From Mucilaginibacter rivuli (GTDB lineage Bacteria > Bacteroidota > Bacteroidia > Sphingobacteriales > Sphingobacteriaceae), in the NCBI RefSeq assembly GCF_019391655.1, contig NZ_JAHXPQ010000003.1, positions 62,001 through 126,000 on the forward strand: a DNA stretch of 64,000 bases. Direction: 5' to 3'. A program made the translations under genes and the position numbers. The notes below the pieces were generated by a model. That model was given only the letters and a program-made list of their open reading frames with translations. It searched no databases and was not told where the DNA came from. Shown here in pieces: positions 8,140-17,772 of this stretch (its first letter is position 1; every line of letters starts with the position of its first letter).

Positions 8140-9408
8140 TTAATGGTCGTTTAGGGGCAATCCTAAGCGCTGATAGTCTTTCCAGTTTAAATACTCAGGG
8201 GCTTTACGTTGTTCAACCATAGTAATACAATCATCAACGGGGCAAACCAGTTGGCATAAGTTGCATCCAACACACTCTTCTTCTTTAATGGTATACTTGT
8301 TATAAGGCTTGCCATAATCCAGGTTGATAGATTGATGTGATGTATCCTCGCAGGCAATATAGCACAAACCGCAATGCACACATTTATCCTGATTAATGTT
8401 AGCCACAATGTGATAATTGATATCAAGGTCTTCCCAATGCGTCATCGTTGGCACCGATTTACCGATAAAGTCATCCAGCTTTTTAAAGCCTTTTTCGTCC
8501 ATCCAGTAATTGAGGCCTTCTATCATATCCTCAACAATACGGAAGCCATGTTTCATCGCGGCTGTACATACCTGTACGTTGGATGCGCCCAATAACATAA
8601 ACTCAACAGCATCGCGCCATGTGCTTACACCTCCTATGCCCGAAATTGGCACCTTACGTGTGGTTTCATTCTGCGCGATGGTGGTCAGCATTTTTAACGC
8701 GATAGGCTTAACCGCCGGGCCGCAATAGCCGCCGAAGGTTGATTTACCGGCTACATTAGGGTTAGGCACAAAGCTATCCAGATCAACCCCGGTTACCGAT
8801 TGTATGGTATTGATAAGCGATAACGCATCTGTACCCCCAAGTACCGAAGCCAGGCCTGTAGGCACAACAGAGTGTACATTTGGGGTCAGTTTGGTTATTA
8901 CCGGAATAGTAGCTATTTCCATTACCCATTCCACCACCATACGGGCAATTTCAGGATCCTGGCCCACGGCGGCACCCATGCCGCGCTCCGTCATGCCGTG
9001 CGGGCAGCCGAAGTTGAGTTCTAAACCGTGTGCGCCGGTATCTTCTACTTTTTTAATGAGTTCGTGCCAGCTTTCTTTGGTATTATCCGCCATGAGCGAA
9101 ATCACCATCGCCCTGTCGGGGAACTCTTTTAATACTTCGCGGATCTCTTTCAGGTTGATATCCAGCGGCCTGTCGCTGATGAGTTCGATGTTATTGAAAC
9201 CCATTACGCGGCTGCCATGGTAATCGACCGCCGAGTAGCGTGAGGATACGTTCTTCACCTGGCTGCCAAGGGTTTTCCATACCACGCCACCCCAGCCTGC
9301 CTCAAAGGCGCGCATTACGTTTATCTTTTTATCCGTTGGCGGCGCGCTGGCCAGCCAAAACGGGTTCGGCGATTTAATTCCTAAAAAATCTGATGATATA
9401 TCGGCCAT
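8140..9408 (-). CDS. preA: NAD-dependent dihydropyrimidine dehydrogenase subunit PreA
   Basis: PreA is the catalytic flavin/Fe-S subunit of bacterial dihydropyrimidine dehydrogenase, which reduces uracil and thymine to their 5,6-dihydro forms. Residues about 1-310 form the FMN-binding DHOD-like barrel. The C-terminus holds two 4Fe-4S motifs (CVHCGLC...C at 343-353 and CVGCNLC...C at 379-389). Its 422 residues are typical. The partner PreT lies 104 bp upstream on the same strand. This is the last gene of the long minus-strand operon that begins near 18648. Confidence 0.94.
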   Translation of the reverse strand: MADISSDFLGIKSPNPFWLASAPPTDKKINVMRAFEAGWGGVVWKTLGSQVKNVSSRYSAVDYHGSRVMGFNNIELISDRPLDINLKEIREVLKEFPDRAMVISLMADNTKESWHELIKKVEDTGAHGLELNFGCPHGMTERGMGAAVGQDPEIARMVVEWVMEIATIPVITKLTPNVHSVVPTGLASVLGGTDALSLINTIQSVTGVDLDSFVPNPNVAGKSTFGGYCGPAVKPIALKMLTTIAQNETTRKVPISGIGGVSTWRDAVEFMLLGASNVQVCTAAMKHGFRIVEDMIEGLNYWMDEKGFKKLDDFIGKSVPTMTHWEDLDINYHIVANINQDKCVHCGLCYIACEDTSHQSINLDYGKPYNKYTIKEEECVGCNLCQLVCPVDDCITMVEQRKAPEYLNWKDYQRLGLPLNDH

Positions 9409-9431
9409 GTTTGTTGTTTAGTTATTGTGCT

Positions 9432-9512
9432 ATTAGTTGTTGAGTTATTAGGAGGATTATTTGGTTAGTTATCTATCAACTTAATAACCCAATAACCCAA
9501 TCACCTAATAAC
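9432..9512. repeat. Imperfect palindrome in the preT-preA spacer
   Basis: GAGTTATTAGGAGGATTATT on the left and AATAACCCAATCACCTAATAACTT on the right are imperfect reverse complements, rich in the unit TTATTgGG. It occupies nearly the whole spacer and abuts the preT stop codon. The same style of repeat lies at 16167-16289. Confidence 0.6.
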
Positions 9513-10859
9513 TTATCCCACCATTAAATAATTCAAAATCCCCTGTGCTCCATCTTTACCCGCTTGCACGGCATCTACCACTTCTTTACCACCGTTAACG
9601 CAATCGCCACCGGCGAAGATGCCATCAATACTGGTTACGCCGTTTTCGGCGATGGTAATTTTACCGTATTGGTTGGCAAGGTTGGTTTCGGCAATCAGGT
9701 TTTCGAAAGGCATTTGCCCTGCCGCTTTGATGATCATGTCTACATCAAGCGTCATAGTTTCACCCGTATCAACAGGCGAGCGGCGGCCGCTGGTATCGGG
9801 TTCACCCAAAACCATGGTGCTGCAAACTATTTGCTTTACTTTGCCATGCTCATCGCCAACAACATGTTTTGGCGCGGCTAACCACACAATACGGCAGCCG
9901 TCAAGCTTGGCAATATTCAGTTCAACTTCGGTACAAGGCATTTCTTCTTGTGTACGGCGGTAAAGCATCGTTACTTCTTTGGCCCCTAAGCGTTTGGCTT
10001 GCGTAGCGGCATCAATAGCCGTCATGCCCATCCCGATAACGGCAACCTTCTCGCCTACCTTCACCTGGTCGAAACCTTTGCTGCGGATATCGTAAATAAA
10101 GCTGATCGCATCAACAACACCATCCAAATGTTCGCCGGGGATTGACAGTTGTCGCGCCAGGCCAACGCCAATACCTACATAAACGGCATCATACTGGCTT
10201 TGCAGATCGGTCAGCGAAATATCTCTGCCCAACTCCTGGTTGTATTTTATTTCGATACCGCCGATTGACAGGATGTATTCTACCTCATCTTCGCAGAATT
10301 GCGGCGTTACTTTGTAGGCAGCAATACCATATGTCATTAAACCACCGCCTTTTGCTTCTTTCTCGTAAACGGTCACGTCAATTCCTTCGCGGGATAAAAC
10401 GTGAGCGCAGGATAATCCTGCCGGACCTGCACCAATAACCGCTACCCTTTTACCGTTGGACGGTTTGCGGATAAACAGCGGCCATTTATTGGCGATGGCT
10501 TTTTCGGTTGAGTAACGCTGCAAACGCGCTATCTGTATCGGCTCTTCATCCATCAGGTTGTACACGCAGGCGCCTTCGCACAGCTTTTCAACCGGACAAA
10601 CCTTGGAGCAGCCCCCACCCATAATATTGGATGAAAAAATGGTGTGTGCCGAACCTTTAATGTTCTCGTTAGCTATTTGCTTAATGAATTTCGGCACGTC
10701 GATACTCGTCGGGCACGATTTCATGCAGGGCGCATCATAGCAGTAAATACAGCGGTTGGCCTCCACCAGCGCCGCGGTCAGGTTTTCGAATGGCGGATGA
10801 ATATCAGCGAAATTCGCCTCGTACTCATCGGCGGTAAGCCTGAAATTTGTTATTGACAT
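9513..10859 (-). CDS. preT: NAD(P)-dependent dihydropyrimidine dehydrogenase subunit PreT
   Basis: The electron-input subunit that passes NADH electrons to PreA. The N-terminal Fe-S domain has cysteines at 37, 40, 45, 49 and at 84, 88, 94, 98. A FAD-binding GAGPAG follows at 143-148, and a second Rossmann motif (VIGMGMTAIDAA) near residue 270 binds NAD(P). It resembles the GltB small-subunit family, but the pairing with preA and the pyrimidine genes fixes the call. It is 448 residues with an ATG start. Confidence 0.92.
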   Translation of the reverse strand: MSITNFRLTADEYEANFADIHPPFENLTAALVEANRCIYCYDAPCMKSCPTSIDVPKFIKQIANENIKGSAHTIFSSNIMGGGCSKVCPVEKLCEGACVYNLMDEEPIQIARLQRYSTEKAIANKWPLFIRKPSNGKRVAVIGAGPAGLSCAHVLSREGIDVTVYEKEAKGGGLMTYGIAAYKVTPQFCEDEVEYILSIGGIEIKYNQELGRDISLTDLQSQYDAVYVGIGVGLARQLSIPGEHLDGVVDAISFIYDIRSKGFDQVKVGEKVAVIGMGMTAIDAATQAKRLGAKEVTMLYRRTQEEMPCTEVELNIAKLDGCRIVWLAAPKHVVGDEHGKVKQIVCSTMVLGEPDTSGRRSPVDTGETMTLDVDMIIKAAGQMPFENLIAETNLANQYGKITIAENGVTSIDGIFAGGDCVNGGKEVVDAVQAGKDGAQGILNYLMVG

Positions 10860-10863
10860 ATTT

Positions 10864-10990
10864 TTATTTCGGATTTCGGATGTTCGATTTCGGATTTACT
10901 CCTATTTCGAATATCGAATGTTCAATTTCGAATTTATTTTTTTCTCTCTTGCTTCGCCCGCCGTAGCTTTAGCGAAGGCGGGATTCTTGC
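10864..10990. repeat. GATTTCGGATGTTCG repeat and GC-rich hairpin in the nitrilase-preT spacer
   Basis: 10872-10893 is identical over 22 nt, in reverse complement, to 62562-62583. A diverged second copy (TTTCGAATATCGAATGTTC) follows at about 10904-10935. At 10955-10982 a GC-rich inverted repeat (CCCGCC ... GGCGGG) is embedded. The element separates two co-oriented operon genes. Confidence 0.65.
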
Positions 10991-10993
10991 AAC

Positions 10994-11860
10994 TTACAAC
11001 TCCGTTATCGGCCCGTAAGTCTCCGGTCTCCTGTCGCGGAAGAACTGCCAGGTGCTGCGTACTTCGTCTATCATATCCAGATCGAACTCGGTTATTAGTA
11101 GTTCATCATCATATTCTGATGCAGTGGCCAGTATTTGTCCGCGCGGGTCAACGTGGTACGATGAACCGTAAAAGCGGCCCAGGTTCCATGGCTTTTCTTC
11201 GCCAACACGGTTAATGCAGCCCATAAAATAGCCGTTTGCCGCTGCGTGAGCAGGTTGTTCCAGTTTCCATAGATATTGCGACAAACCTGCAACAGTAGCC
11301 GATGGATTGTATACGATCTCTGCGCCATTCAATCCCAAACAACGTGCGCCATCAGGGAAATGCCTGTCGTAGCAGATATAAACACCCACTTTAGCATATT
11401 TAGTTTGAAAAACGGGGTAACCTAAATTGCCCGGTTTAAAGAAAAACTTTTCCCAAAAGCCATTGGTTTGCGGGATATGGTTCTTGCGGTATTTTCCGAG
11501 GTAAGTACCATCAGCATCAATAACTGCCGCAGTGTTATACAACACACCCGCCTGTTCCTTTTCGTAAATAGGAACGATGATCACCATGTTATACTTTTTG
11601 GCGTAGGTCGCCATCAGGTCGGTTGTCGGGCCGGGCACGCTTTCTGCCGAGGCATACCATTTGGCATCTTGTCCCGGGCAAAAGTAAGGGGTGTTAAAAA
11701 TCTCCTGCAGGCAAAGTATCTGCACGCCTGCCTCTCCCGCTTTTTCGATGTAAGGGATATGCTTTTGCACCATGGCATCCACAATCTCGGGTATGGTGCC
11801 CTCGCCTTCCGTTTTCGGCAGGCTCATTTGTATTAAGCCCGATTTAATAATTCTTGGCAT
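10994..11860 (-). CDS. Nitrilase-superfamily hydrolase, probable beta-ureidopropionase
   Basis: A carbon-nitrogen hydrolase of 288 residues with the Glu-Lys-Cys triad visible: E53 in LQEIF, K126 in YRKNHIP and C163 in ICYDRHFP. With dihydropyrimidinase next door it most likely performs the third step of the reductive pathway, N-carbamoyl-beta-alanine to beta-alanine, CO2 and ammonia (and N-carbamoyl-beta-aminoisobutyrate from thymine). N-carbamoylputrescine amidase is the closest alternative by fold and is disfavoured by context. The gene starts 34 bp after the stop of the dihydropyrimidinase gene. Confidence 0.85.
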   Translation of the reverse strand: MPRIIKSGLIQMSLPKTEGEGTIPEIVDAMVQKHIPYIEKAGEAGVQILCLQEIFNTPYFCPGQDAKWYASAESVPGPTTDLMATYAKKYNMVIIVPIYEKEQAGVLYNTAAVIDADGTYLGKYRKNHIPQTNGFWEKFFFKPGNLGYPVFQTKYAKVGVYICYDRHFPDGARCLGLNGAEIVYNPSATVAGLSQYLWKLEQPAHAAANGYFMGCINRVGEEKPWNLGRFYGSSYHVDPRGQILATASEYDDELLITEFDLDMIDEVRSTWQFFRDRRPETYGPITEL

Positions 11861-11894
11861 GTAAATTTTTTATAATAAGGTCAGTTAATGTTCT

Positions 11895-13277
11895 TTATAT
11901 AAATCCGGTAACTTTTTTACGCTTGATGAACTGGCCGTTGCCTTTCACCACCTTACATTCTTCACCATCGATGGCAACCGTGCCACGTAGCAATACGGTT
12001 TTCACCTTACCTTCTACCTCCCAGCCTTCGTAACCGCTGTAATCCACGTTCATGTGGTGAGTTTCGGCAGAGATCTTGTGTTTGGCATTCGGGTCGAAAA
12101 TCACAATATCGGCATCGCTGCCCACAGATATGGTTCCCTTACGGGGAAACATGCCGAATATTTTGGCGGCATTGGTGCTTGCAACTTCCACAAACTTGTT
12201 AATGCTAATTTTGCCTTTGGCTACCCCTTCGGAGTAGAGCAATTCAAAACGGTTCTCGATCGCCGGGTGCCCGTTGGGTATCTTGCTGAAATCGTCTTTA
12301 CCCATCAGCTTTTGCTCCCACATAAAAGGGCAATGGTCGGTAGCAACTACTTGTAAATGGCCCTGGTTAATACCGTTCCAAAGTGAATCCTGGTCTTTTT
12401 TCAGCCGCAACGGCGGACTCATCACCCATTTAGCGCCTTCAAAATCATTTTCGTAGAGCGAAGCATCCAAAATCAAATACTGGATACAGGTTTCGGCCAT
12501 TACGTTGTGGTTGCGTTTGCTGGCATCGCGCACAGCGTTTAACGCGCCCTCGCAGGTTAGGTGTACGATGTATGCCGGGCAGCCTGTATAACCTGCCAGT
12601 TGTGCAAAACGGTTGGAGGCTTCGGCCTCGGTAACTTCGGGTTGCGATAAGAAGTGATACAGGGGGGATAGCTTTCCTTCGGCCCGATGTTTTGCCACAA
12701 GGTAATCAATCAAATCCCCGTTGGTAGCATGTGCCGTAACCATCCCACCCTGCTTTTTCACTTCACTCATCAAACCAACCATCTGACGGTCATCAACCAT
12801 CAGAGCTCCTTTATAGGCCATAAATGTTTTGAATGAGGTTATGCCCTCATCCTCCACCATTTGTTGTATCTCGGCCTTTGTATTATCGTTAAAATCAGTA
12901 ACCGCCATGTGGAAGCTGTAATCGCCTACAGCGGTACCGGTTGCCCGAGATTGCCAGTCGGTTAACGCATCCTTCAGGCTGTGCCCCTGTGTTTGCAACA
13001 CAAAATCGATAACCGTTGTCGTCCCGCCAAAAAGCGCGGCACGTGTACCGGTTTCATAGGTATCGCTGGAAAACGTCCCCATAAACGGCATTGATAAATG
13101 CACGTGTGGGTCTATCCCACCAGGAAATACCAACATGCCTTTGGCATCTATCTCTTTGTCGGCCTTCACATTCAAGTTTTTGCCGATGGCGGATACCGTT
13201 TCGCCCTCAATGAATATATCGGCTATGGTGTCGTTATCAACCGTGATAACCCTGCCGTTTTTAATTAATACTGACAT
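11895..13277 (-). CDS. hydA: Dihydropyrimidinase
   Basis: A cyclic amidohydrolase that opens dihydrouracil/dihydrothymine (and hydantoins) to N-carbamoyl-beta-amino acids. Metal ligands are H58 and H60 in DPHVH, the carboxylated lysine K150 in TSFK, H183 in TAHATN, and the Asp of VVATDHCPF near residue 315. Length 460 is normal. Its start overlaps the end of the NCS1 permease gene by 17 bp, so the two are translationally linked. Confidence 0.93.
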   Translation of the reverse strand: MSVLIKNGRVITVDNDTIADIFIEGETVSAIGKNLNVKADKEIDAKGMLVFPGGIDPHVHLSMPFMGTFSSDTYETGTRAALFGGTTTVIDFVLQTQGHSLKDALTDWQSRATGTAVGDYSFHMAVTDFNDNTKAEIQQMVEDEGITSFKTFMAYKGALMVDDRQMVGLMSEVKKQGGMVTAHATNGDLIDYLVAKHRAEGKLSPLYHFLSQPEVTEAEASNRFAQLAGYTGCPAYIVHLTCEGALNAVRDASKRNHNVMAETCIQYLILDASLYENDFEGAKWVMSPPLRLKKDQDSLWNGINQGHLQVVATDHCPFMWEQKLMGKDDFSKIPNGHPAIENRFELLYSEGVAKGKISINKFVEVASTNAAKIFGMFPRKGTISVGSDADIVIFDPNAKHKISAETHHMNVDYSGYEGWEVEGKVKTVLLRGTVAIDGEECKVVKGNGQFIKRKKVTGFI

Positions 13278-14781
13278 TCAATTCTCCTTCCTGTAATTCG
13301 TTCGCGGTAACGGTTTCGGTTTGGTTGCGCATCAGCAGCAGGTAAACCAAACCCGAAATAAAGAACCCCGCGAACCACGCATAACTGTAAACATCAACCA
13401 GCCATGGCCAAACCGAACCTGCGGGCAGCACATGAATAATGGCTAAAAAGCCCGGTATATTTGGCGCGATACCTAATATTAAAGATATGATGGCCAGTCC
13501 GTTAAAACCGTTACCGAAAGTATAACGACCGCTTTCGCGATACAACTCCTTCACATGTAAATTTTGCTTACGCACGAAGTAATAGTCAGCGATCATGATG
13601 CCACCGATAGGACCCAGTAAACCCGAATACCCAACCAGCCAGGTAAAAATATAGCCCGATGGATCAGCGATTAATTTCCATGGGAAAATGCAGATACCGA
13701 TAACGCCGGTGATATAACCGCCTAATTTAAAATCAATTTTCTTTGGTGAGAGGTTAGCAAAATCATTAGCGGGGCTAACAATGTTTGCTGCAATGTTTGT
13801 TGCCAATGTTGACAGCGCTACAGCTATCATGGCGATACTCACCAATAGCTTGCTATCAAATTTACCCGCCAATACAACCGGATCCCAAATGGTAGTGCCG
13901 TAAATGATGAACGTTGCCGATGTTACCACCACGCCGATGAACGAAAATATTGTCATAGATGGCGGTAGACCGATAGCCTGCCCCCATTGCTGTGCCTTCT
14001 GACTTTTAGCATAACGTGTAAAATCAGGAATATTCAGCGAAAGCGTGGCCCAAAAGCCAATCATCCCCGTAAGGGAAGGAAAAAACGCTTTCCAGAACTC
14101 GGCAGTAGTTTTAAACTTTGATGGCTGTGCCAAAACCGGTCCTAAACCATGGCTTGCGTTGATGGCCCAATACAACAATGCCAAAGCAGCTACAGGTAAA
14201 AAGAAGGCTTTAAAAACCAAGAGTTTCTTAATGCTATCAACACCCAAATAAACCACGTACATATTCAATAGCCAAAACAAAAAGAACATCAAAGCCGGGC
14301 CGGTTTGCAAACCCCATGATGCAGGGAATATCTGCGGAAGCGTGGCTATTGAAGGTATCCACAAGTGTGCCATTTGATACAGCGCGAAACCGCCTATCCA
14401 TGTTTGTATACCGAACCAGCCGCAAGCGATAACCGCTCTTAACATAGCAGGGATATTTGCACCTTTTAAACCAAAGCTCGCCCTTGCCATTACCGGGAAC
14501 GGGATGCCATATTTAGCTCCAGCCCTGCCGTTTAATATCATGGGAATGAGCACAATACTGTTGCCAACTAAAATAGTTACAATGGCTTGCCACCAGTTCA
14601 TGCCGCCTTCAATTAACGAGCTGGCGAGCATATAGGTAGGGATGCAGAGGCTCATGCTTATCCACAGCGCGGCGTAGTTCCAGGTGCCCCACGTGCGCTT
14701 ATCGGCGGGTATGGGCGCGAGGTCCTCGCTGTAATATTGCAGGTCTTCTATTTGTGCGGCTGCTGATTCGGTTTTTGACAT
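13261..14781 (-). CDS. NCS1 family nucleobase/hydantoin:cation symporter
   Basis: About 12 membrane segments after a cytoplasmic N-terminus containing DLAPIPADKRTWGTWNY, the NCS1 entry motif seen in uracil, allantoin and hydantoin permeases (Mhp1/FurE/PucI type). By context it imports uracil, thymine or dihydropyrimidines for the surrounding pathway. I chose ATG 14781, which gives MSKTESAA. A longer frame would start at TTG 14808 inside the aminotransferase stop. The spacer from that stop is 23 bp. Confidence 0.9.
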   Translation of the reverse strand: MSKTESAAAQIEDLQYYSEDLAPIPADKRTWGTWNYAALWISMSLCIPTYMLASSLIEGGMNWWQAIVTILVGNSIVLIPMILNGRAGAKYGIPFPVMARASFGLKGANIPAMLRAVIACGWFGIQTWIGGFALYQMAHLWIPSIATLPQIFPASWGLQTGPALMFFLFWLLNMYVVYLGVDSIKKLLVFKAFFLPVAALALLYWAINASHGLGPVLAQPSKFKTTAEFWKAFFPSLTGMIGFWATLSLNIPDFTRYAKSQKAQQWGQAIGLPPSMTIFSFIGVVVTSATFIIYGTTIWDPVVLAGKFDSKLLVSIAMIAVALSTLATNIAANIVSPANDFANLSPKKIDFKLGGYITGVIGICIFPWKLIADPSGYIFTWLVGYSGLLGPIGGIMIADYYFVRKQNLHVKELYRESGRYTFGNGFNGLAIISLILGIAPNIPGFLAIIHVLPAGSVWPWLVDVYSYAWFAGFFISGLVYLLLMRNQTETVTANELQEGELNVSIN

Positions 14782-14804
14782 GGATAAATTTAGTGAAAAA
14801 CTAA

Positions 14805-16166
14805 TCAATAAACATATTCATCGGCAATGGCAATGGCTTGCGATATGATAGCCATACCTTCATCAACCTGCTCTTTGGTAATACTCAACGGCGGCGCTAT
14901 GAAAATGTAGTTCCAGCGAACAAAGGCGTACATGCCCAGTTCTTTAATTTTACCGGCAACCTTGTTCATTATCACCATTTCATCCGCTTTGGCGTTGTAT
15001 GGTGCCATTGGTTCTTTTGTATTACGGTTCTTCACCAACTCAAAACAACCAAGCAAACCTGTATTTCTGAAATCGCCAATGCTTGGATGAATTTTCTTCA
15101 TCTCGTTCGCTTTGGCATCAATATACGCGCCCATGTTGGCGGCATTTTCTATCAGGTTTTCGTCTTCGTAAATTTTCAATACTTCTACCCCTGCCGCGCA
15201 GCTTACCGGGTGAGCAGAATAGGTTAATCCCAGCATCAATGGCTTATCATCAAAAGCCGCGGCAATTTTATCGGTTACGATCAAAGCACCCAACGGCAAA
15301 TAACCCGCGGTAATACCTTTAGCTGTCGCGATCATATCAGGCACCACACCACCATTATTATCCACACCAAACCAATGGCCTGTACGGCCAAAGCCGCTCA
15401 TTACTTCATCAGCTATTAGCAAAATACCGTGCTTATCGCATAGTGCGCGTAGTTTTTGTAAATAATCAGGCGGGTATTTGATACAGCCTGAAGTACCACT
15501 TTCGCCCTCCATTAAAATGGCGGCTACGTTTTCGGGGCCTTCAAATTCGAGCACACGCTCAATATGGCTCACACACTCGCGGTTACAACTGCTCATCTCT
15601 TTACCCCAGGGGCAACGATAGCAATATGGGTCCTCAACATGCACAAAATTTGGTGCCTGTTGTGAATCGGATGCCAGTTTACGAGGGTCTCCGCCTGCGG
15701 TCATTGCGCCATAAGAAGCACCATGAAAAGCCCGGTAACGGGTTATTATTTTATGCCTGCCGGTATATATCCGCGCGAGTTTTATAGCGTTCTCTATCGC
15801 CGTAGCACCGCAAACGGTAAATAATGTCTTAGTCAAATTACCGGGCGATATCTCCGCCAGTTTTTTACCCAGTTCGCCACGGGCCTTAGTTACGCAGCTT
15901 GGCGTAACATAACTTACCTGCTGCATTTGCTCCATAACAGCTTGGGTAACACGTTGGTTACCGTGGCCAATGTTCACGTTCATCAGTCCCGATGAAAAAT
16001 CCATGTAGCGTTTGCCTTCGTAATCGTACAGGTAAATGCCCTCGGCATGTTTTATCGCAATGGGCGCAATACCTTTTTGCTTGCTCCAGGAAAACAGCGT
16101 ATAGTCGAAACTATTTTGAAGTATCTCTTCCGTTTCTGTCATTAGTTCATTAGTTGCTTCGTTCAT
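14805..16166 (-). CDS. Class III PLP aminotransferase, probable beta-alanine (omega-amino acid) transaminase
   Basis: A 453-residue fold-type I aminotransferase with the PLP lysine K283 in TAKGITAGYLPLGA and DEVMSGFGRTG at 253-263. In this operon it would convert beta-alanine to malonate semialdehyde (and beta-aminoisobutyrate to methylmalonate semialdehyde), the substrates of the next enzyme. Four cysteines (C182, C185, C194, C198; CYRC and CNREC) form a compact cluster that could bind metal. I cannot fix the amino-group acceptor from sequence. The start is ATG, with a second Met at residue 9. Confidence 0.88.
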   Translation of the reverse strand: MNEATNELMTETEEILQNSFDYTLFSWSKQKGIAPIAIKHAEGIYLYDYEGKRYMDFSSGLMNVNIGHGNQRVTQAVMEQMQQVSYVTPSCVTKARGELGKKLAEISPGNLTKTLFTVCGATAIENAIKLARIYTGRHKIITRYRAFHGASYGAMTAGGDPRKLASDSQQAPNFVHVEDPYCYRCPWGKEMSSCNRECVSHIERVLEFEGPENVAAILMEGESGTSGCIKYPPDYLQKLRALCDKHGILLIADEVMSGFGRTGHWFGVDNNGGVVPDMIATAKGITAGYLPLGALIVTDKIAAAFDDKPLMLGLTYSAHPVSCAAGVEVLKIYEDENLIENAANMGAYIDAKANEMKKIHPSIGDFRNTGLLGCFELVKNRNTKEPMAPYNAKADEMVIMNKVAGKIKELGMYAFVRWNYIFIAPPLSITKEQVDEGMAIISQAIAIADEYVY

Positions 16167-16289
16167 TTGTTTATTGGTCTTAGCAATTTAATATTTTGTT
16201 CATTAGTTCAATTGTCATTGGTTCATTGATGGTGTAGTTCAATATTTTAGCGACAAAACACTAATCAACAAATGAACCAATAAACTAAC
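16167..16289. repeat. TTGTTCATTAGTT-type palindromic repeat in the mmsA-aminotransferase spacer
   Basis: TTTGTTCATTAGTTCAATTG and CATTGGTTCATTG on the left face CAAATGAACCAATAAAC on the right as imperfect reverse complements. The 13-nt TTGTTCATTAGTT is repeated in reverse complement inside 62409-62448. It fills the 123-bp spacer between two genes of one pathway. Confidence 0.6.
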
Positions 16290-17747
16290 TCAACTCATCC
16301 AATTCACTCCCGCTTCCGGGTTCCATTTGGTGGTTGATTTTTTCAGTTTCGTCCAAAACTCTATCGAGCTTTTGCCGGTGATATCGCCCACGCCGAATTT
16401 ACTTTCGTTCCAGCCACCAAACGAGAATGGCTCGCGTGGAACAGGTACACCCACATTCACACCCACCATGCCTGCGCTTGCATTATTAATAACATAGCGC
16501 GCCGCGCCGCCGTTTTGGGTAAATACCGAAGCGGCATTACCGTATGCGTTCGCATTCTCTATAGCTAAAGCTTCATCCAGCGTTTTGGTGCGCATAATAC
16601 TAATCACCGGGCCGAATATTTCTTCTTTAGCTACATCCATTTCGGGAGTTACATAATCTATAACCGTCGGGCCAACATAATAGCCGTTCTCCTTGCCGGG
16701 AACATTTGGCTTGCGGCCATCCAATAATATTTTAGCACCTTGTTTTTCGGCACTGGTAATGTATGCTTCTATCCTGTCTCTTGATTCTTTGCTGATCACC
16801 GCGCCCAGGTTGTCGCCGGGGATCACTTTTTTTGCCTCGGCAACCAATTGGTCTATGATATGATCAACATCGCCCACACCTACCATAGCCGAGGCCGCCA
16901 TACAACGCTGGCCAGCGCAACCGCTCATTGATGCGGTGATATTTTGCGCCGTCATTCCCGGTATCGCATCAGGTAACACCAATAAGTGGTTCTTAGCACC
17001 ACCTAAAGCAAGGCAGCGTTTCAGGTTTGATGTGGCACGTTGATAAACGATCTTGGCTACTTTGGTAGATCCTACAAAGGATACCGCCTCAATCCCCGGA
17101 TGATCGCAAATAGCATTTACAATTTCGCTATCGCCATGAACAATGCTTAATACACCATCGGGTAAACCTGCTTCTTTTAACAATTCAGCAATTTTACCAA
17201 CGCTTAATGGCACCTTTTCGGATGGTTTAATAATTAAACAATTACCTAAAGCGATAGCGTTCGGCAAGGTCCAGTTAGGTACCATGCTTGGGAAGTTGAA
17301 AGGCACGATAGACGCAACCACACCCAAAGGCACATATTCCGTACGGCACTCTATACCACGGCTTACTTCCAATAACTCGCCTGTTACCAGTTGTGGTAAG
17401 GAGCAGGCAAATTCTGTGAGTTCGATAGATTTTTCAATTTCGGCAACTGCTTCACCGTAGGTTTTGCCGTTCTCTTCCTGCACCAATTTTGATAATTCAA
17501 CCAAATCTCTCTCTAACAAGGTTTTGTATTTAAAGAAAACCTGCACGCGTTCTTTTATTGGCGTGGCCGACCATTTTTTAAAGGCGGCTTTAGCCGAAGT
17601 AACTGCCACATCCAAATCGGCGGCGGTTGACATGGGTACTGTAGACAATAATGTGCCATCAACAGGCGATACTACCTGCATATTTTTTGCAGTGCTGGCA
17701 TTTGTAAACTGGCCACTTATAAAATTCTGAACCGGACTATATTTCAT
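16290..17747 (-). CDS. mmsA: CoA-acylating methylmalonate-semialdehyde dehydrogenase
   Basis: An aldehyde dehydrogenase superfamily enzyme of 485 residues. The catalytic Cys is C282 in GQRCMA. The position that carries the general-base Glu in hydrolytic ALDHs reads LGGAKNH, the hallmark of CoA-dependent MMSDH. It would turn malonate semialdehyde into acetyl-CoA and methylmalonate semialdehyde into propionyl-CoA, closing the pyrimidine route. MMSDHs also act in valine and inositol breakdown, but no such genes are nearby. It lies 25 bp after the nucleoside phosphorylase gene. Confidence 0.9.
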   Translation of the reverse strand: MKYSPVQNFISGQFTNASTAKNMQVVSPVDGTLLSTVPMSTAADLDVAVTSAKAAFKKWSATPIKERVQVFFKYKTLLERDLVELSKLVQEENGKTYGEAVAEIEKSIELTEFACSLPQLVTGELLEVSRGIECRTEYVPLGVVASIVPFNFPSMVPNWTLPNAIALGNCLIIKPSEKVPLSVGKIAELLKEAGLPDGVLSIVHGDSEIVNAICDHPGIEAVSFVGSTKVAKIVYQRATSNLKRCLALGGAKNHLLVLPDAIPGMTAQNITASMSGCAGQRCMAASAMVGVGDVDHIIDQLVAEAKKVIPGDNLGAVISKESRDRIEAYITSAEKQGAKILLDGRKPNVPGKENGYYVGPTVIDYVTPEMDVAKEEIFGPVISIMRTKTLDEALAIENANAYGNAASVFTQNGGAARYVINNASAGMVGVNVGVPVPREPFSFGGWNESKFGVGDITGKSSIEFWTKLKKSTTKWNPEAGVNWMS

Positions 17748-17772
17748 TCTGTTTGTATTATACTATTCTGTT

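Noticed and set aside
8804..9223. 139-codon plus-strand frame inside preA
   Set aside because: Antisense shadow of a well-supported enzyme; the translation is Ser/Thr/Ile-rich with no family match.
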